The notes: generated from the sequence alone by a model not told the origin. DNA of 64,000 bases from Thiohalocapsa sp963704155 (GCA_963704155.1 CAVPHF010000023.1:62001-126000), one strand, 5' to 3'; shown: positions 45,320 through 54,766, counted from the first letter of the stretch. Made by a program: numbers and translations.

Positions 45320-46408
45320 ATGAGCGAAATCCTGGTTGTCGGCGGCGGCGTCATCGGACTGATGACAGCCCGCGAGCTAAGCGCGGCGGGCGCTGATGTG
45401 ACATTGGTGGAGATGGGCGGCACGGGCCGCGAGGCATCCTGGGCCGGCGGCGGCATCCTGTCCCCGCTCTATCCCTGGCGCTACCGAGATTCGGTCACGG
45501 CACTCGCGAGCTGGAGTCAAGCCCGCTACGAAGACCTTTGCACGGAGCTGTTAGAGCAGACCGGCATCGACCCAGAATACAGCCGCTCCGGGCTGCTCAT
45601 CCTGGATCCGGAAGAGCATGCGGTCGCGCGGACCTGGGCAGAGCGGCAAGGTGCACGGCTTGAGCTGCTGGATGCCGCTGCCGTCCACAGCAAAGAACCC
45701 GGATTGCAAACCAGCGTCGCAACTATGCTCTGGCTGCCCGAGGTCGCACAGGTGCGCAACCCGCGACTGACAAAGGCCCTGCGCGCCGCGATCGAGCCAC
45801 GGGTACGCATCCGCGAGCACGAGGAGGTGCTCGAACTGCGGACCGAGGGCGGCCGGCTGCGCAGCGTGCGTACCACCATGGGCAACATCGATGCCGAGCG
45901 AATCGTCGTCTGCACGGGCGCCTGGACCGCCCAGTTGTTGGAGAAGCTCGGTCGAACGCCGGAGATCCGGCCGGTGCGTGGGCAGATGATCCTGTTCTAC
46001 GCCGAGCCGGGCAAGATCCGGCACCTGACGCTGCTCCGCGATCATTATGTTATTCCGCGCCGCGATGGACGTGTGCTGATCGGCAGCACTCTCGAGGAAA
46101 CCGGCTTCGAGAAACGCACAACCGCGGAAGCCAAAGAGGCGCTCTATCACATCGCCGTGGACATGTTCCCCTTGCTGAAGCGCACTCCTATCGAAGACCA
46201 TTGGGCTGGTCTTCGCCCCGGCTCTCCGAGCGGGATTCCGTACATCGGCACCTATCCAGAAGTTGAGGGTCTCTTCATAAACGCAGGGCACTTCCGCAAC
46301 GGTCTCGTCACCGGCCCAGCGTCGGCCCGGCTGTTGGCCGACCTGGTGCTGCAACGTGATCCAATTCTAACGCCTGCACCCTACGGCCTTGACGCCAGCC
46401 GAGGCTAG
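45320..46408 (+). CDS. thiO: Glycine oxidase / FAD-dependent amine oxidase ThiO
   Basis: This is a 362-residue FAD oxidase of the D-amino acid oxidase fold. ThiO turns glycine into the dehydroglycine used to build the thiazole ring of thiamine. It has the dinucleotide-binding VVGGGVIGLMTARELSAAGADVTLVE, the GGTGREASWAGGGILSPLYPW segment typical of ThiO, and the C-terminal WAGLRPGSPSGIPYIG with HFRNGLVTGP closing the FAD site. It starts 64 bases after ispH. No other thi genes are in the window, so the assignment rests on sequence alone. Confidence 0.88.
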   Translation: MSEILVVGGGVIGLMTARELSAAGADVTLVEMGGTGREASWAGGGILSPLYPWRYRDSVTALASWSQARYEDLCTELLEQTGIDPEYSRSGLLILDPEEHAVARTWAERQGARLELLDAAAVHSKEPGLQTSVATMLWLPEVAQVRNPRLTKALRAAIEPRVRIREHEEVLELRTEGGRLRSVRTTMGNIDAERIVVCTGAWTAQLLEKLGRTPEIRPVRGQMILFYAEPGKIRHLTLLRDHYVIPRRDGRVLIGSTLEETGFEKRTTAEAKEALYHIAVDMFPLLKRTPIEDHWAGLRPGSPSGIPYIGTYPEVEGLFINAGHFRNGLVTGPASARLLADLVLQRDPILTPAPYGLDASRG

Positions 46409-46504
46409 CCAGTCCGCGGGTAGCGTGCGCGACCTTTGGAGATGACGGGCGTACTTGCTCAATCAAAGTCTCCGGCATTCGCCTGACCCGCGGCGGATTC
46501 GATG

Positions 46505-47647
46505 TTACCGGTACTCACTGGCCTCAACCTTCGGGGCCTGCGTAGCTCCGGAATCCGTCGCCGCTGCCGGGGGCACCCTGTCCGGAGGCACCGCGTCGAG
46601 CCATGCCTTGCCCAGTTCATAGCCTAACGCCAGAATCACGCTACCGACGAAGAGTCCAATGATGCCCGCGGCGATAAAACCGCCGATAGCCCCCATAAAG
46701 ATAACGATCATTGGCACTGAGACGCCACGCCCGAGCAGCAGCGGCTTAAGGATGTTATCGATGGAGCCGACGAAGATGGCCCAGATCAGAAATAGCACCG
46801 CAGTCAATGTGCTTGCGTTGTAGAAGACGTAGATCACCGCCAACAGCAGCACTGGGAAGGCACCGATCTGGACCGTCGCCAGGAGCAGCACCACCAGCGC
46901 CCAAAGGCCGGCAGCCGGAACGCCTGCGGCCAACATACCGAGCCCGGCAAGCAGCGATTGGATGAGCGCAACGCCGAGGATGCCGCGCGACACGCTGCGC
47001 ACCACGGCTTCCGACAAATCTGCGAAGCGGTCGCCGCGACTTCCAGCAAGACGGCGGGCGATCGCATGCGCGACGCGCCATCCGCTCTCACTCTTTGACA
47101 ACATCACCGCGGCGACGACAATGGCGATGATGAAATGGAGCAGACCGACACCCGCATCGGCCGCCACCGACAATAACCACTTGCCGAGCATTCGGAGCTG
47201 CGGCTCAAGGGACTTGATTAATCCCTGCATGTTGCTGGATGCGCTGTTCCAGAAATCCTGGATCTGCTCGCCGACGAGCGGGACCTTGCTCAGGTCTGGC
47301 GCCGGAGGGATGCTCCACCCGCCCGACTCCACGCCCACGGCCAGCCTCTGGGCACCCTCCACCAAGGTACCGCTCAGCATGATGATGGGCAGGATCAACA
47401 CGACCAGCGAAACGAGAACGAAGGCCACGGACGCCATCACTCGCCGGCCACCGCAGATCTTCAACAGGCGCAGGTAGCCGGGCCAAGACGCCACCGCGAT
47501 GATGATGCCCCAAGCGATCGGGATAAGAAACGGGCGCACGATCCAGTAGCAAAACGCCACCATCGCGACGATCAATCCGATGCGAATGGCAACTTCGACC
47601 GCACGGTCGACCTGAGCCAAGCCATCGATCTCGTCATTGTCGTTCAT
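46505..47647 (-). CDS. AI-2E family transporter (PerM/TqsA-like)
   Basis: This is a 380-residue inner membrane protein with about eight hydrophobic segments and the family signature in the C-terminal half (ILKPLLLGRGVSVPMIVIFMGAIGGFIAAGIIGLFVG). Members export autoinducer-2 or act as ion-coupled antiporters; which applies here is unknown. The N-terminus (MNDNDEIDGLAQVDRAV) is cytoplasmic and acidic. It lies 50 bases after sdhE on the same strand, so it may be read from the sdh transcript, though it has no obvious functional link with it. Confidence 0.88.
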   Translation of the reverse strand: MNDNDEIDGLAQVDRAVEVAIRIGLIVAMVAFCYWIVRPFLIPIAWGIIIAVASWPGYLRLLKICGGRRVMASVAFVLVSLVVLILPIIMLSGTLVEGAQRLAVGVESGGWSIPPAPDLSKVPLVGEQIQDFWNSASSNMQGLIKSLEPQLRMLGKWLLSVAADAGVGLLHFIIAIVVAAVMLSKSESGWRVAHAIARRLAGSRGDRFADLSEAVVRSVSRGILGVALIQSLLAGLGMLAAGVPAAGLWALVVLLLATVQIGAFPVLLLAVIYVFYNASTLTAVLFLIWAIFVGSIDNILKPLLLGRGVSVPMIVIFMGAIGGFIAAGIIGLFVGSVILALGYELGKAWLDAVPPDRVPPAAATDSGATQAPKVEASEYR

Positions 47648-47697
47648 GACCCTGCGTCCTTGGTTTCAACCGGCGTCTGAAAAGGGCATGCAGCCTA

Positions 47698-48033
47698 TCA
47701 AGGCTGCATCGCGGAGCGGATATCGGCAACCAGGCCACGCATTGCCGCGTCGGCCGGCACCGACTGGCCCATCAGCCAATCGTAGATGATCTGATCCTGG
47801 TAACCGAGCAGGCGAGCGAAGTCGACGCGCTGCCGATTGTCCAAGTCGCGATAGGCCGCATCCAGAAACCGGTTGAGCAGCAGGTCCAGTTCCAGCATGC
47901 CGCGCCGGCATTGCCATCGCAGGCGGTCCATTTCCCGGCCCGGTGCCTGCTCAACCTCGGCTCGACGCTCGCCATGGCGCGCCGGATCGGCCGATGGATC
48001 GCGCGGCGGCTCAGGCGGCGTCGGGGCAATCAC
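47698..48033 (-). CDS. sdhE: FAD assembly factor SdhE
   Basis: SdhE helps attach FAD covalently to SdhA. The 111-residue protein has the RGxxE motif (R44-G-M-L-E48 in RRGMLELDLLLNRF) that contacts the flavoprotein, followed by the helical bundle segment FARLLGYQDQIIYDWLMG. I use the GTG at 48033, which overlaps the sdhB stop (GTGA) and so couples the two genes; it gives a Pro/charged N-terminal extension of about 34 residues. An ATG at 47931 would give a more usual length. It is the fifth gene of sdhC-D-A-B-E. Confidence 0.9.
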   Translation of the reverse strand: MIAPTPPEPPRDPSADPARHGERRAEVEQAPGREMDRLRWQCRRGMLELDLLLNRFLDAAYRDLDNRQRVDFARLLGYQDQIIYDWLMGQSVPADAAMRGLVADIRSAMQP

Positions 48034-48722
48034 ACCGACTTCTCAAGCATCAGTTCTTTGATATGACCGATCGCCTTGGTTGGGTTCAAGCCCTTAGGGC
48101 AGACCTCCACGCAATTCATGATCGTATGACAGCGGAAAAGCTTGTAGGGGCCTTCCAGCGCATCCAGACGCTCGTCGGTCGCTTGGTCGCGACTGTCGGC
48201 CAGGAATCGCCAGGACTGCAACAAGGCCGCGGGGCCATGAAACTTGTCTGGGTTCCACCAGAATGATGGGCAGGAGGTGGAACAGCAGCCGCACAGAATG
48301 CATTCGTAGAGACCGTCGATCTTGTCGCGATCCGCCGGCGTTTGCAGTATCTCCTGCTCCGGCAGCGGCTCCTTGCGCACCAGATAGGGCTGTACGTTTC
48401 GATACTGCTCATAAAACTGGGTCATATCGACGACCAGGTCACGTATCACCGGACGGCCCGGGAACGGACGCACATGGATCGGCTGCTTCAAATCCGACAC
48501 GGCGGTGATACAGGCCAGCACGTTCTTGCCATTGACGTTCATACCGTCGGAACCGCAGACGCCCTCGCCGCAGGAATGGCGGAAGGCGAAGGTCTCGTCC
48601 TGCTCCTTGATCGCCAGCAAGGCCTCGCGCAACATCATGCCCGGCTGTTCCTCGACCTCGAAGGACTGCATGCGCGGCTTGGTGTCGATGTCCGGATGGT
48701 AACGAAAAACGTTTATTTTCAT
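48030..48722 (-). CDS. sdhB: Succinate dehydrogenase iron-sulfur subunit
   Basis: This is the electron-transfer subunit of complex II. The 230-residue protein has a 2Fe-2S ferredoxin domain with RHSCGEGVCGSDGMNVNG and a later CITA, then a C-terminal domain with the 4Fe-4S and 3Fe-4S cysteines in CILCGCCSTSCPS and CHTIMNCVEVCPKGLNP. All cluster ligands appear to be present. It follows sdhA by 100 bases with a repeat in the gap and overlaps sdhE by four bases. Confidence 0.97.
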   Translation of the reverse strand: MKINVFRYHPDIDTKPRMQSFEVEEQPGMMLREALLAIKEQDETFAFRHSCGEGVCGSDGMNVNGKNVLACITAVSDLKQPIHVRPFPGRPVIRDLVVDMTQFYEQYRNVQPYLVRKEPLPEQEILQTPADRDKIDGLYECILCGCCSTSCPSFWWNPDKFHGPAALLQSWRFLADSRDQATDERLDALEGPYKLFRCHTIMNCVEVCPKGLNPTKAIGHIKELMLEKSV

Positions 48723-48786
48723 TTGTTTATAAAAGTTCTAGTTGCGATGTTGGAGTACCAAGTCGGCAATATCGAGAGATGAGGTA

Positions 48787-48822
48787 CCCCTCGATACTCA
48801 CCCCTCGCGACTCGACACTTGC
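48787..48822. repeat. Intergenic ACTCG-rich repeat between sdhA and sdhB (copy C)
   Basis: The stretch has CTCGATACTC, shared with the inverted repeat between gap and pgk, followed by CCCCTCGCGACTCGACACTTG, shared with copy A between pyk and pgk. ATCGAG at 48771-48776 can pair with its CTCGAT. It fills the space between the sdhA stop and sdhB. Confidence 0.55.
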
Positions 48823-50586
48823 TCAATAGACACGCGCCTTCGGTGGGAAGCTCTCCACCGTCAACGGCTTGGTACGCACCGGCTTGAAGTCCATGCGGTC
48901 ACCGTCGCGCGAGTACAGACTGTGCTTCATCCATTGCTCGTCGTCGCGCTCGACGAAATCGACGCGGGAATGTGCTCCACGGCTCTCCTCGCGATGCAGC
49001 GCGGACAGCAGCGTCGCCATGCCGACGTCCACCAGGTTATCGAGCTCCAGTGCCTCGATGCGCGCGGTATTGAAGGTCTTACTCTGGTCTCGCAGCCGCA
49101 CACCCTCGACGCGCTCACGCAATGCCTTCAGCTTCTCGACACCCGCGGCCATGGTGTCCTGGTCCCGGAATACGCCGCAATGGTCCTCCATCAGCTTGCG
49201 CAGTTCGGCCTTTACGGCATGCACGCTTTCCCCGTCGCCGGTGCGCTGCCAACGTTGCAGCCGCGCAATCGCCGGCTCGACATGTTCGTCACGCATCGGT
49301 CGATGGTTGGGGTTATCGGCGACATGGCGCAGGATATCGGTGCCGGCGGCGCGGCCGAACACCAGTATATCGAGCAGAGAATTGCCGCCCAGCCGGTTGG
49401 CGCCATGCACCGAGACGCAGGCACACTCGCCGGCGGCATAGAGTCCGGGGACCACCTCTTCCGGACCATGCCGCGCCGGTGCAACCACGCGCGCGTTGCG
49501 GTCGGTCGGGATGCCGCCCATCGCATAATGGGCCGTTGGAAACACCGGGATGGCGTCCTTCGCAGGATCGATACCGAGAAACACCCGGCAGATGTCGCTA
49601 ATTCCAGGTAGACGCTGGTGGACGACCTGGGCGCCCAGATGGTCGAGCTTCAGCATCACGTGGTCCTTGTGCGGCCCGCAGCCTCGACCCTCGCGAATCT
49701 CGGTCACCATTGAACGCGACACGACGTCGCGGCTCGCCAAGTCGAGCGCACGCGGGGCGTAGCGCTCCATGAAACGCTCGCCGTCACCGTTGACCAAGAA
49801 GCCACCCTCGCCGCGGGCGCCCTCGGTGATCAGCATGCCCTTCCCGGCGACGCCGGTCGGGTGGAACTGAAAGAACTCCATGTCCTGCAACGGCACACCC
49901 GCGCGCAGCGCCATGGCCATACCGTCACCGGTGTTGATGAAGGCATTGGTCGTGGTGCGGAAAACCTGCCCATAGCCGCCGGTGGCGATCAAGGTCGCCT
50001 TCGACTCGATGATCAGCGGCTCACCGCTCTCGATCTCGAGCGCAAGGGCGCCGATGATGGCGCCCTCGTCGTCTCGGATCAGATCGATGGCAAAGTACTC
50101 ATCGAAGAAGTGGCTGCGGGCGCGGATGTTCTGCTGGTACAGGGTGTGCAGGATGGCATGACCGGTACGATCCGCCGCTGCGCAGGTGCGTACCGCCTGA
50201 TCGCCACCGAAATTCTGGCTCTGACCGCCGAACGCGCGCTGATAGATCTTTCCGCTATCGAGCCGAGAGAAGGGCACACCGGCGTGCTCGAGTTCGTAGA
50301 CGGTCGGGATCGCCTCGCGGCACATGTACTCGATCGCGTCCTGATCGCCGAGATAATCGGACCCCTTGACCGTGTCGAACATGTGCCAGTGCCAATCGTC
50401 CGGCAGTACGTTCGCCAACGCGGCGTTGACGCCACCTTGAGCCGCCACGGTATGGGAGCGGGTTGGAAAGACCTTGGATACAACGGCCACGCGCAGGTCG
50501 GCACTGGCCAGACGCAGCGCGGCATTCAAACCAGCGCCGCCGGCGCCGAGGATCAAGGCATCGAATCTTCTGTGTGGAATGGACAT
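48823..50586 (-). CDS. sdhA: Succinate dehydrogenase flavoprotein subunit
   Basis: This is the catalytic subunit of complex II, oxidising succinate to fumarate. The 587-residue protein has the N-terminal FAD-binding ALILGAGGAGLNAALRL, the covalent FAD attachment histidine in RSHTVAAQGGVNAAL, the substrate loop FHPTGVAGKGML, and the C-terminal NTARIEALELDNLVDVG region with HSRVDF. Catalytic Arg/His residues appear intact. It is the third gene of the operon, 32 bases after sdhD. FAD insertion would be helped by SdhE. Confidence 0.97.
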   Translation of the reverse strand: MSIPHRRFDALILGAGGAGLNAALRLASADLRVAVVSKVFPTRSHTVAAQGGVNAALANVLPDDWHWHMFDTVKGSDYLGDQDAIEYMCREAIPTVYELEHAGVPFSRLDSGKIYQRAFGGQSQNFGGDQAVRTCAAADRTGHAILHTLYQQNIRARSHFFDEYFAIDLIRDDEGAIIGALALEIESGEPLIIESKATLIATGGYGQVFRTTTNAFINTGDGMAMALRAGVPLQDMEFFQFHPTGVAGKGMLITEGARGEGGFLVNGDGERFMERYAPRALDLASRDVVSRSMVTEIREGRGCGPHKDHVMLKLDHLGAQVVHQRLPGISDICRVFLGIDPAKDAIPVFPTAHYAMGGIPTDRNARVVAPARHGPEEVVPGLYAAGECACVSVHGANRLGGNSLLDILVFGRAAGTDILRHVADNPNHRPMRDEHVEPAIARLQRWQRTGDGESVHAVKAELRKLMEDHCGVFRDQDTMAAGVEKLKALRERVEGVRLRDQSKTFNTARIEALELDNLVDVGMATLLSALHREESRGAHSRVDFVERDDEQWMKHSLYSRDGDRMDFKPVRTKPLTVESFPPKARVY

Positions 50587-50618
50587 AACGTATTGTGGCG
50601 ACTCGTTCCGGCCTGCGA

Positions 50619-50960
50619 TCAGGCGATTTGGGCGACGATGATTGCCTGCACGGCCCAGAGTCCGGAGGCGAGGAACACCAGAGCGAACAGGCTGAGCGCA
50701 GCAACGCGCAGACCGATCGATTTCAGATAGTCCATCAAGACATCGCGGATGCCGACCCAGGCATGCAGAAGGATGACCGGAACAAACACAAGAAGCCCGA
50801 GGCTAACCCAGGGGTTGGTCACCCAAGCCAGCATTGCTGCATGGTCCGCCGGAGGGGCCAATAGAAACCTCAGCAACAGATAGACCCCGAAAAGGGCCAG
50901 ATAGACGGCAGTGACACGCTGCAAGACCCAGGCCTTGAGACCCGATGCACGACGACTCAT
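50619..50960 (-). CDS. sdhD: Succinate dehydrogenase membrane anchor subunit
   Basis: This is the 113-residue hydrophobic anchor of complex II with three membrane helices (about 12-32, 48-70 and 85-108). It starts at ATG 50960 (MSRRASGLKAWVLQRVTAVYL), which overlaps the sdhC stop as ATGA. The heme/quinone-site features HAWVGIRDVLMDYLK (His and Asp) and the upstream LQRVTAVYLALF with its Arg are present. The longer frame upstream belongs to the sdhC region. Confidence 0.93.
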   Translation of the reverse strand: MSRRASGLKAWVLQRVTAVYLALFGVYLLLRFLLAPPADHAAMLAWVTNPWVSLGLLVFVPVILLHAWVGIRDVLMDYLKSIGLRVAALSLFALVFLASGLWAVQAIIVAQIA

Positions 50961-51347
50961 GGCAGCAGCCCTCCGCCGATGACAGTGGCGCCGACAAGGG
51001 TTACCACCAATGCCGCCGACAGGGCGGTCCACGCGGTCTTGCGCGCGGTCGGGCGATCCACACCCCAGCCGAGATCAATAACCAGATAGCGGATCCCGGC
51101 GAACAGGTGGTGTAGCAGCGCCCAGGCCATGACGAGCAGAACCAACTTGATCAGCGGCTGCCCGACGAAAGCAGCCGTCGCGGCAAAGGCGTCCGGTCCT
51201 GACAGGGCGCGTGCGAACAAAGCCGCGAATACCGGGAGCGCAAGCACCATCAGCACACCGGCTGACACGGTGAAGGATGGAGACCACGCCCGGAAGCGGC
51301 AGCTTTATCCGCGTCAGGTCGAGGAAAACGGGGCGATTTGTTGTCAT
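50957..51347 (-). pseudogene. sdhC: Succinate dehydrogenase cytochrome b556 subunit, frameshifted
   Basis: SdhC anchors complex II and binds heme b and quinone. The start is ATG 51347 (MTTNRPVFLDLTRIKLPLPG) with AGAGGAG just upstream, and the protein reads well to SILHRVS. The next residues should be GVLMVLAL, but they lie in another frame: the DNA reads GTCAGCCGGTGTG where GTCAGCGGTGTG is expected, so one extra C at about 51260 shifts the frame. After the shift the sequence continues normally (HHLFAGIRYLVIDLG with the heme His) to a stop overlapping sdhD. Either a sequencing error or a real mutation; complex II would fail without SdhC, and the rest of the operon looks intact. Confidence 0.88.
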
Positions 51348-51863
51348 TTTGCTCCTCTGGCTCTGTGATCGGTGCGCGACTTGTGGACCGGCGCATCCAG
51401 ATATTAACCGACTAAGACCGTGCGCTGTCCGATCGGTTTGCACCGATCGGCCAAACCGAGCACCGCGAGCGCTGCCAAAACAACGCTGCGCGCAGTAGTC
51501 CAGCGCATTCTTCTAAGAACGGCGGTGACATCCAGCAGGTGACCTGGCCTGCCGCGGCAAGTGCTCGTCGATTCAGGTACTTGTGTAATGTGCGAAGCGC
51601 TCAACCGCCGTTGCTGGGATTATTGTGCGGTGCAGCAGAGTATACGGCCAAGCGGTGCGCTGGCAACCCTAGGCTGTCTCGGGTCGCACGCCATTACCAA
51701 AGGGAGCGTCGAAGTGCGCCGCCGAATGCCGAAAACATCAAAGGAGGGGCGAGCATCACTGCTCGCGAGGTGAATCTGGACGCGCCAGCCCATTGCGGGT
51801 CTGGCGCGTCTCGGGCCCAGGTCGGCGCCGGATCTGATCCGGATCCGGCCGTGGCCGAGGCCT
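51348..51863. other. Intergenic region between sdhC and ppdK with two hairpins
   Basis: No gene is recognised in 516 bases. The sdh promoter should be in the right part of 51348-51450. Close to the ppdK end are two tandem hairpins: GCGAGCATCACTGCTCGC (51750-51767) and GACGCGCCAG/CTGGCGCGTC (51779-51810). Neither has a T-run; the second may still help end the ppdK message. Confidence 0.4.
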
Positions 51864-54638
51864 TTACTGCGGGCGGCGCTTGAGCGTGGCCTGCGCCGCG
51901 GCCAAACGCGCGACCGGCACGCGCGGGCCGGAACAGCTGACGTAATCGAGCCCCGCCTCGTCGCAGAACTCGATCGACGCGGGATGGCCTCCATGCTCTC
52001 CGCAGATGCCCACATGCAGGTCGGGCCGAACACCCTTGCCCCAATCCACGGCGAGCTGCATCAACTTGCCGACGCCCTTGACATCGAGCACCTCGAAGGG
52101 GTTGTCCTGCAGGATGTGGTTCTGGTTGTACAGCGGCAGAAACTTATTCTCGGCATCCTCGCGCGAGAACGAGAACGCGGCCTGGGTTAGGTCGTTGGTG
52201 CCGAACGAGAAGAACTCGGCCTCTTCCGCCAGGGTCTCGGCCCGCATGCAGGCGCGCACGACCTCAATCATGGTGCCGAACTTGAACTCGACCGGCTTGC
52301 CGTGTTTGGCCTTGACGACCTCGTGCACCTCATCGACGTACTTCTTGACCGCCAGCAGTTCCTGCACGGTGCAGACCTGCGGCACCTTGATCTGCGGCTT
52401 GGCCGGGATGCCGGCATCGGCACACTCCGCGGCGGCCTCGATGATGGCCTGGATCTGCATCTTGTAGATCTCCGGGAAGGAGATGCCCAGACGCACGCCG
52501 CGATGGCCGAGCATCGGGTTGGTCTCATGCAGTGAGCGGACCTTCTTCAGCATGGCCTCTTTCTTCGCGATGGCGCCCTCGACCATCATCGGGTCCATGA
52601 TACGACGCATGCCGTCGAAATCTGCGCGCGCTGCATCAGGCGTGTGCAGCAGCAGCATCGAGCCCGCCAGCGCGGTCATGCCGCGGGTGGCCTGGGCCAG
52701 CGAACGCAGATCGGACAGATCTTGTTCCAGCTGGTGTTCGTCCGGCAGGAACTCGTGGATCGGCGGATCGAGCAGGCGGATGGTCACCGGGTGCGGCGCC
52801 ATCACCTCGAACAGCTCGCGAAAGTCCTTGCGCTGCAACGGCAGCAGGGCATCGAGGGCGGCCTGGCGCTCCTCCTCGGTCTCGGCGACGATCATCTCGA
52901 TGACGGTGGGCAGCCGCTCGACCGCGTTAAACATGCGCTCGGTGCGGGCGAGACCGATACCGACGGCACCGTACCTAAGGGCGGCGCGTGCGTCGTCCGG
53001 GGTATCCGCATTGGCCATGACCTTGAGTCGGGCAAACTCATCGGCCCAGGACAGCAAGGTCTCGAGTTCCGGCGTGAAATCCGGCTCGACGGTCGGGATG
53101 GCGCCGAGGTACACCTTTCCCGAGGAACCATCGATGGTGATGGTATCGCCTTCCTTGAAGCTGGTGACACCGACGACGGCCTCGCGGCGGCTGACGTCGA
53201 CGCTGATGCCCTCGGCCCCGGCAACGCAGGGCTTGCCCATGCCGCGGGCGACCACGGCGGCGTGCGAGGTCTTGCCACCGCGAGAGGTCAAGATGCCCTC
53301 GGCGGCAAAGAAGCCGTGGATATCCTCAGGCTTGGTTTCCTCGCGCACGAGGATGACCTTCTGGCCCATGTCGCGCCCGTACTGCTCGGCGCGGTCGGCG
53401 TCGAACACGGCAATACCGGCGGCGGCACCTGGCGAGGCCGGCAGACCCTGGGCCACCGCTTCGGCATTGATCGACGGGTCCAGACGCGGGAACAGCATCT
53501 GCTCCAGCGCCATCGGATCGATGCGCAGCAGCGCCTGCTCCTTGCTGATCAGGCCCTCCTGTTCCATCTCGACGGAGGTGCGCACCATCCCCTGAGCGTT
53601 CATCTTGCCGTTGCGCGTCTGCAGACAGAACAGCACGTTGCGCTCGATGGTGAATTCGAAGTCCTGCACCTCGCGGTAATGGCTCTCGAGCTTGGCGCGC
53701 AGTTCTGCCAGTTCCTCGGCCATCTGCGGCATCTCGACCTTCATGCGCTCGAGCGGCTTCGGCGTGCGGGTGCCCGCCACGACGTCCTCGCCCTGTGCGT
53801 TGATCAGGTACTCACCGTAGAGCTTGTTCTCGCCGTTGCCGGGGTTGCGCGTGAAGGCGACGCCGGTGGCGCAGTCGTCGCCGCGGTTGCCGAACACCAT
53901 GGTCTGCACGTTGACCGCGGTACCGTTGGCCATCTCCTTGGTGATGCGGAACTGCCGGCGGTAGTCCACCGCGCGCCTGCCCATCCAAGAGTTAAACACC
54001 GCCTTGATGGCGATCTCGAGCTGGGTGAAGGGGTCATGCGGGAAGGGCCGGCCGGTGTGGTCCTCGACCACCTTCAGGAAGCGCTCGCTGGCATCCTTGA
54101 GTTCGCCGGCGTGCAGCTCGACGTCGAGTTTGGCGTGGGCGGCGTGCTTGATGTCCTCGAATTGGCGGTCGAACAGCTCGTCCGGGACACCGAGGGCGAC
54201 CTTGCCGAACAGTTGGATGAAGCGGCGGTAGGCGTCGTAGCTGAAGCGCTCGTCGCCCGAGGCACGGATCACGCCCTGAAGGGTCTCGGCGTTGAGGCCC
54301 AGGTTCAGGATGGTGTCCATCATGCCGGGCATGGACATGGCCGAGCCCGAACGCACGGACACCAGCAGCGGGTCCTTGGAGTCGCCAAAGCCCTTGCCCG
54401 TCTTGCGCTCCAGCGCCGCCATCTGCTCGCGCACCTGATCCATCACGCCTGGGGGCAAGGCCCGGTCCGCGGTATCCAGATAGCTTAGGCAGGTGTCGGT
54501 GGAGATGACGAACCCGGGCGGCACGTTGAGGCCGATCTGTGTCATTTCGCACAGATTGGCGCCCTTGCCGCCCAGGAGTGTCTTGTTCTTGCCGTCGCCT
54601 TCTTCGAAGGCGAATACCCACTTGTTGGAATCGGTCAT
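51864..54638 (-). CDS. ppdK: Pyruvate, phosphate dikinase
   Basis: This enzyme converts pyruvate, ATP and phosphate into PEP, AMP and pyrophosphate, and can run in reverse. The protein is 924 residues from ATG 54638 (MTDSNKWVFAFEEGDG). It has an N-terminal ATP-grasp domain (LLGGKGANLCEMTQIGLNVPPGF, then RSGSAMSMPGMMDTILNLG), the central swivelling His domain (GGKTSHAAVVARGMGKPCVAG, phosphorylated His), and the C-terminal PEP-binding barrel ending with GICGEHGGHP and YVSCSGPRVPVARLAAAQA. The long frame on the opposite strand is a codon-bias shadow. In an autotroph ppdK supports gluconeogenesis from pyruvate; pyk nearby runs the other way. Confidence 0.97.
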   Translation of the reverse strand: MTDSNKWVFAFEEGDGKNKTLLGGKGANLCEMTQIGLNVPPGFVISTDTCLSYLDTADRALPPGVMDQVREQMAALERKTGKGFGDSKDPLLVSVRSGSAMSMPGMMDTILNLGLNAETLQGVIRASGDERFSYDAYRRFIQLFGKVALGVPDELFDRQFEDIKHAAHAKLDVELHAGELKDASERFLKVVEDHTGRPFPHDPFTQLEIAIKAVFNSWMGRRAVDYRRQFRITKEMANGTAVNVQTMVFGNRGDDCATGVAFTRNPGNGENKLYGEYLINAQGEDVVAGTRTPKPLERMKVEMPQMAEELAELRAKLESHYREVQDFEFTIERNVLFCLQTRNGKMNAQGMVRTSVEMEQEGLISKEQALLRIDPMALEQMLFPRLDPSINAEAVAQGLPASPGAAAGIAVFDADRAEQYGRDMGQKVILVREETKPEDIHGFFAAEGILTSRGGKTSHAAVVARGMGKPCVAGAEGISVDVSRREAVVGVTSFKEGDTITIDGSSGKVYLGAIPTVEPDFTPELETLLSWADEFARLKVMANADTPDDARAALRYGAVGIGLARTERMFNAVERLPTVIEMIVAETEEERQAALDALLPLQRKDFRELFEVMAPHPVTIRLLDPPIHEFLPDEHQLEQDLSDLRSLAQATRGMTALAGSMLLLHTPDAARADFDGMRRIMDPMMVEGAIAKKEAMLKKVRSLHETNPMLGHRGVRLGISFPEIYKMQIQAIIEAAAECADAGIPAKPQIKVPQVCTVQELLAVKKYVDEVHEVVKAKHGKPVEFKFGTMIEVVRACMRAETLAEEAEFFSFGTNDLTQAAFSFSREDAENKFLPLYNQNHILQDNPFEVLDVKGVGKLMQLAVDWGKGVRPDLHVGICGEHGGHPASIEFCDEAGLDYVSCSGPRVPVARLAAAQATLKRRPQ

Positions 54639-54732
54639 GGTCTCGAGTTCCTCGTTAGTTGATCTCGGCGGCGATTTCATACTCTCGGGCGCTATTTCAC
54701 CCGAGTTATACACCGCTTGGAAGAGCGGTCGG

Positions 54733-54760
54733 TCGATAGTTACAGTGCACGAATCGTCAA
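54733..54760 (-). promoter_or_regulatory. Possible promoter of ppdK
   Basis: On the minus strand TTGACG and TATCGA are separated by 16 bases, about 95 bases ahead of the ppdK ATG. The -35 is good and the -10 is weak. Confidence 0.35.
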
Positions 54761-54766
54761 CTTTTC

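Noticed and set aside
44209..45456. A 415-codon minus-strand frame opposite ispH
   Set aside because: It is a shadow of ispH, whose iron-sulfur cysteines and length are all as expected.
52644..54488. A 614-codon open frame on the plus strand opposite ppdK
   Set aside because: It mirrors the ppdK coding sequence in a high-GC genome; its residues show no family pattern, while ppdK is complete on the other strand.
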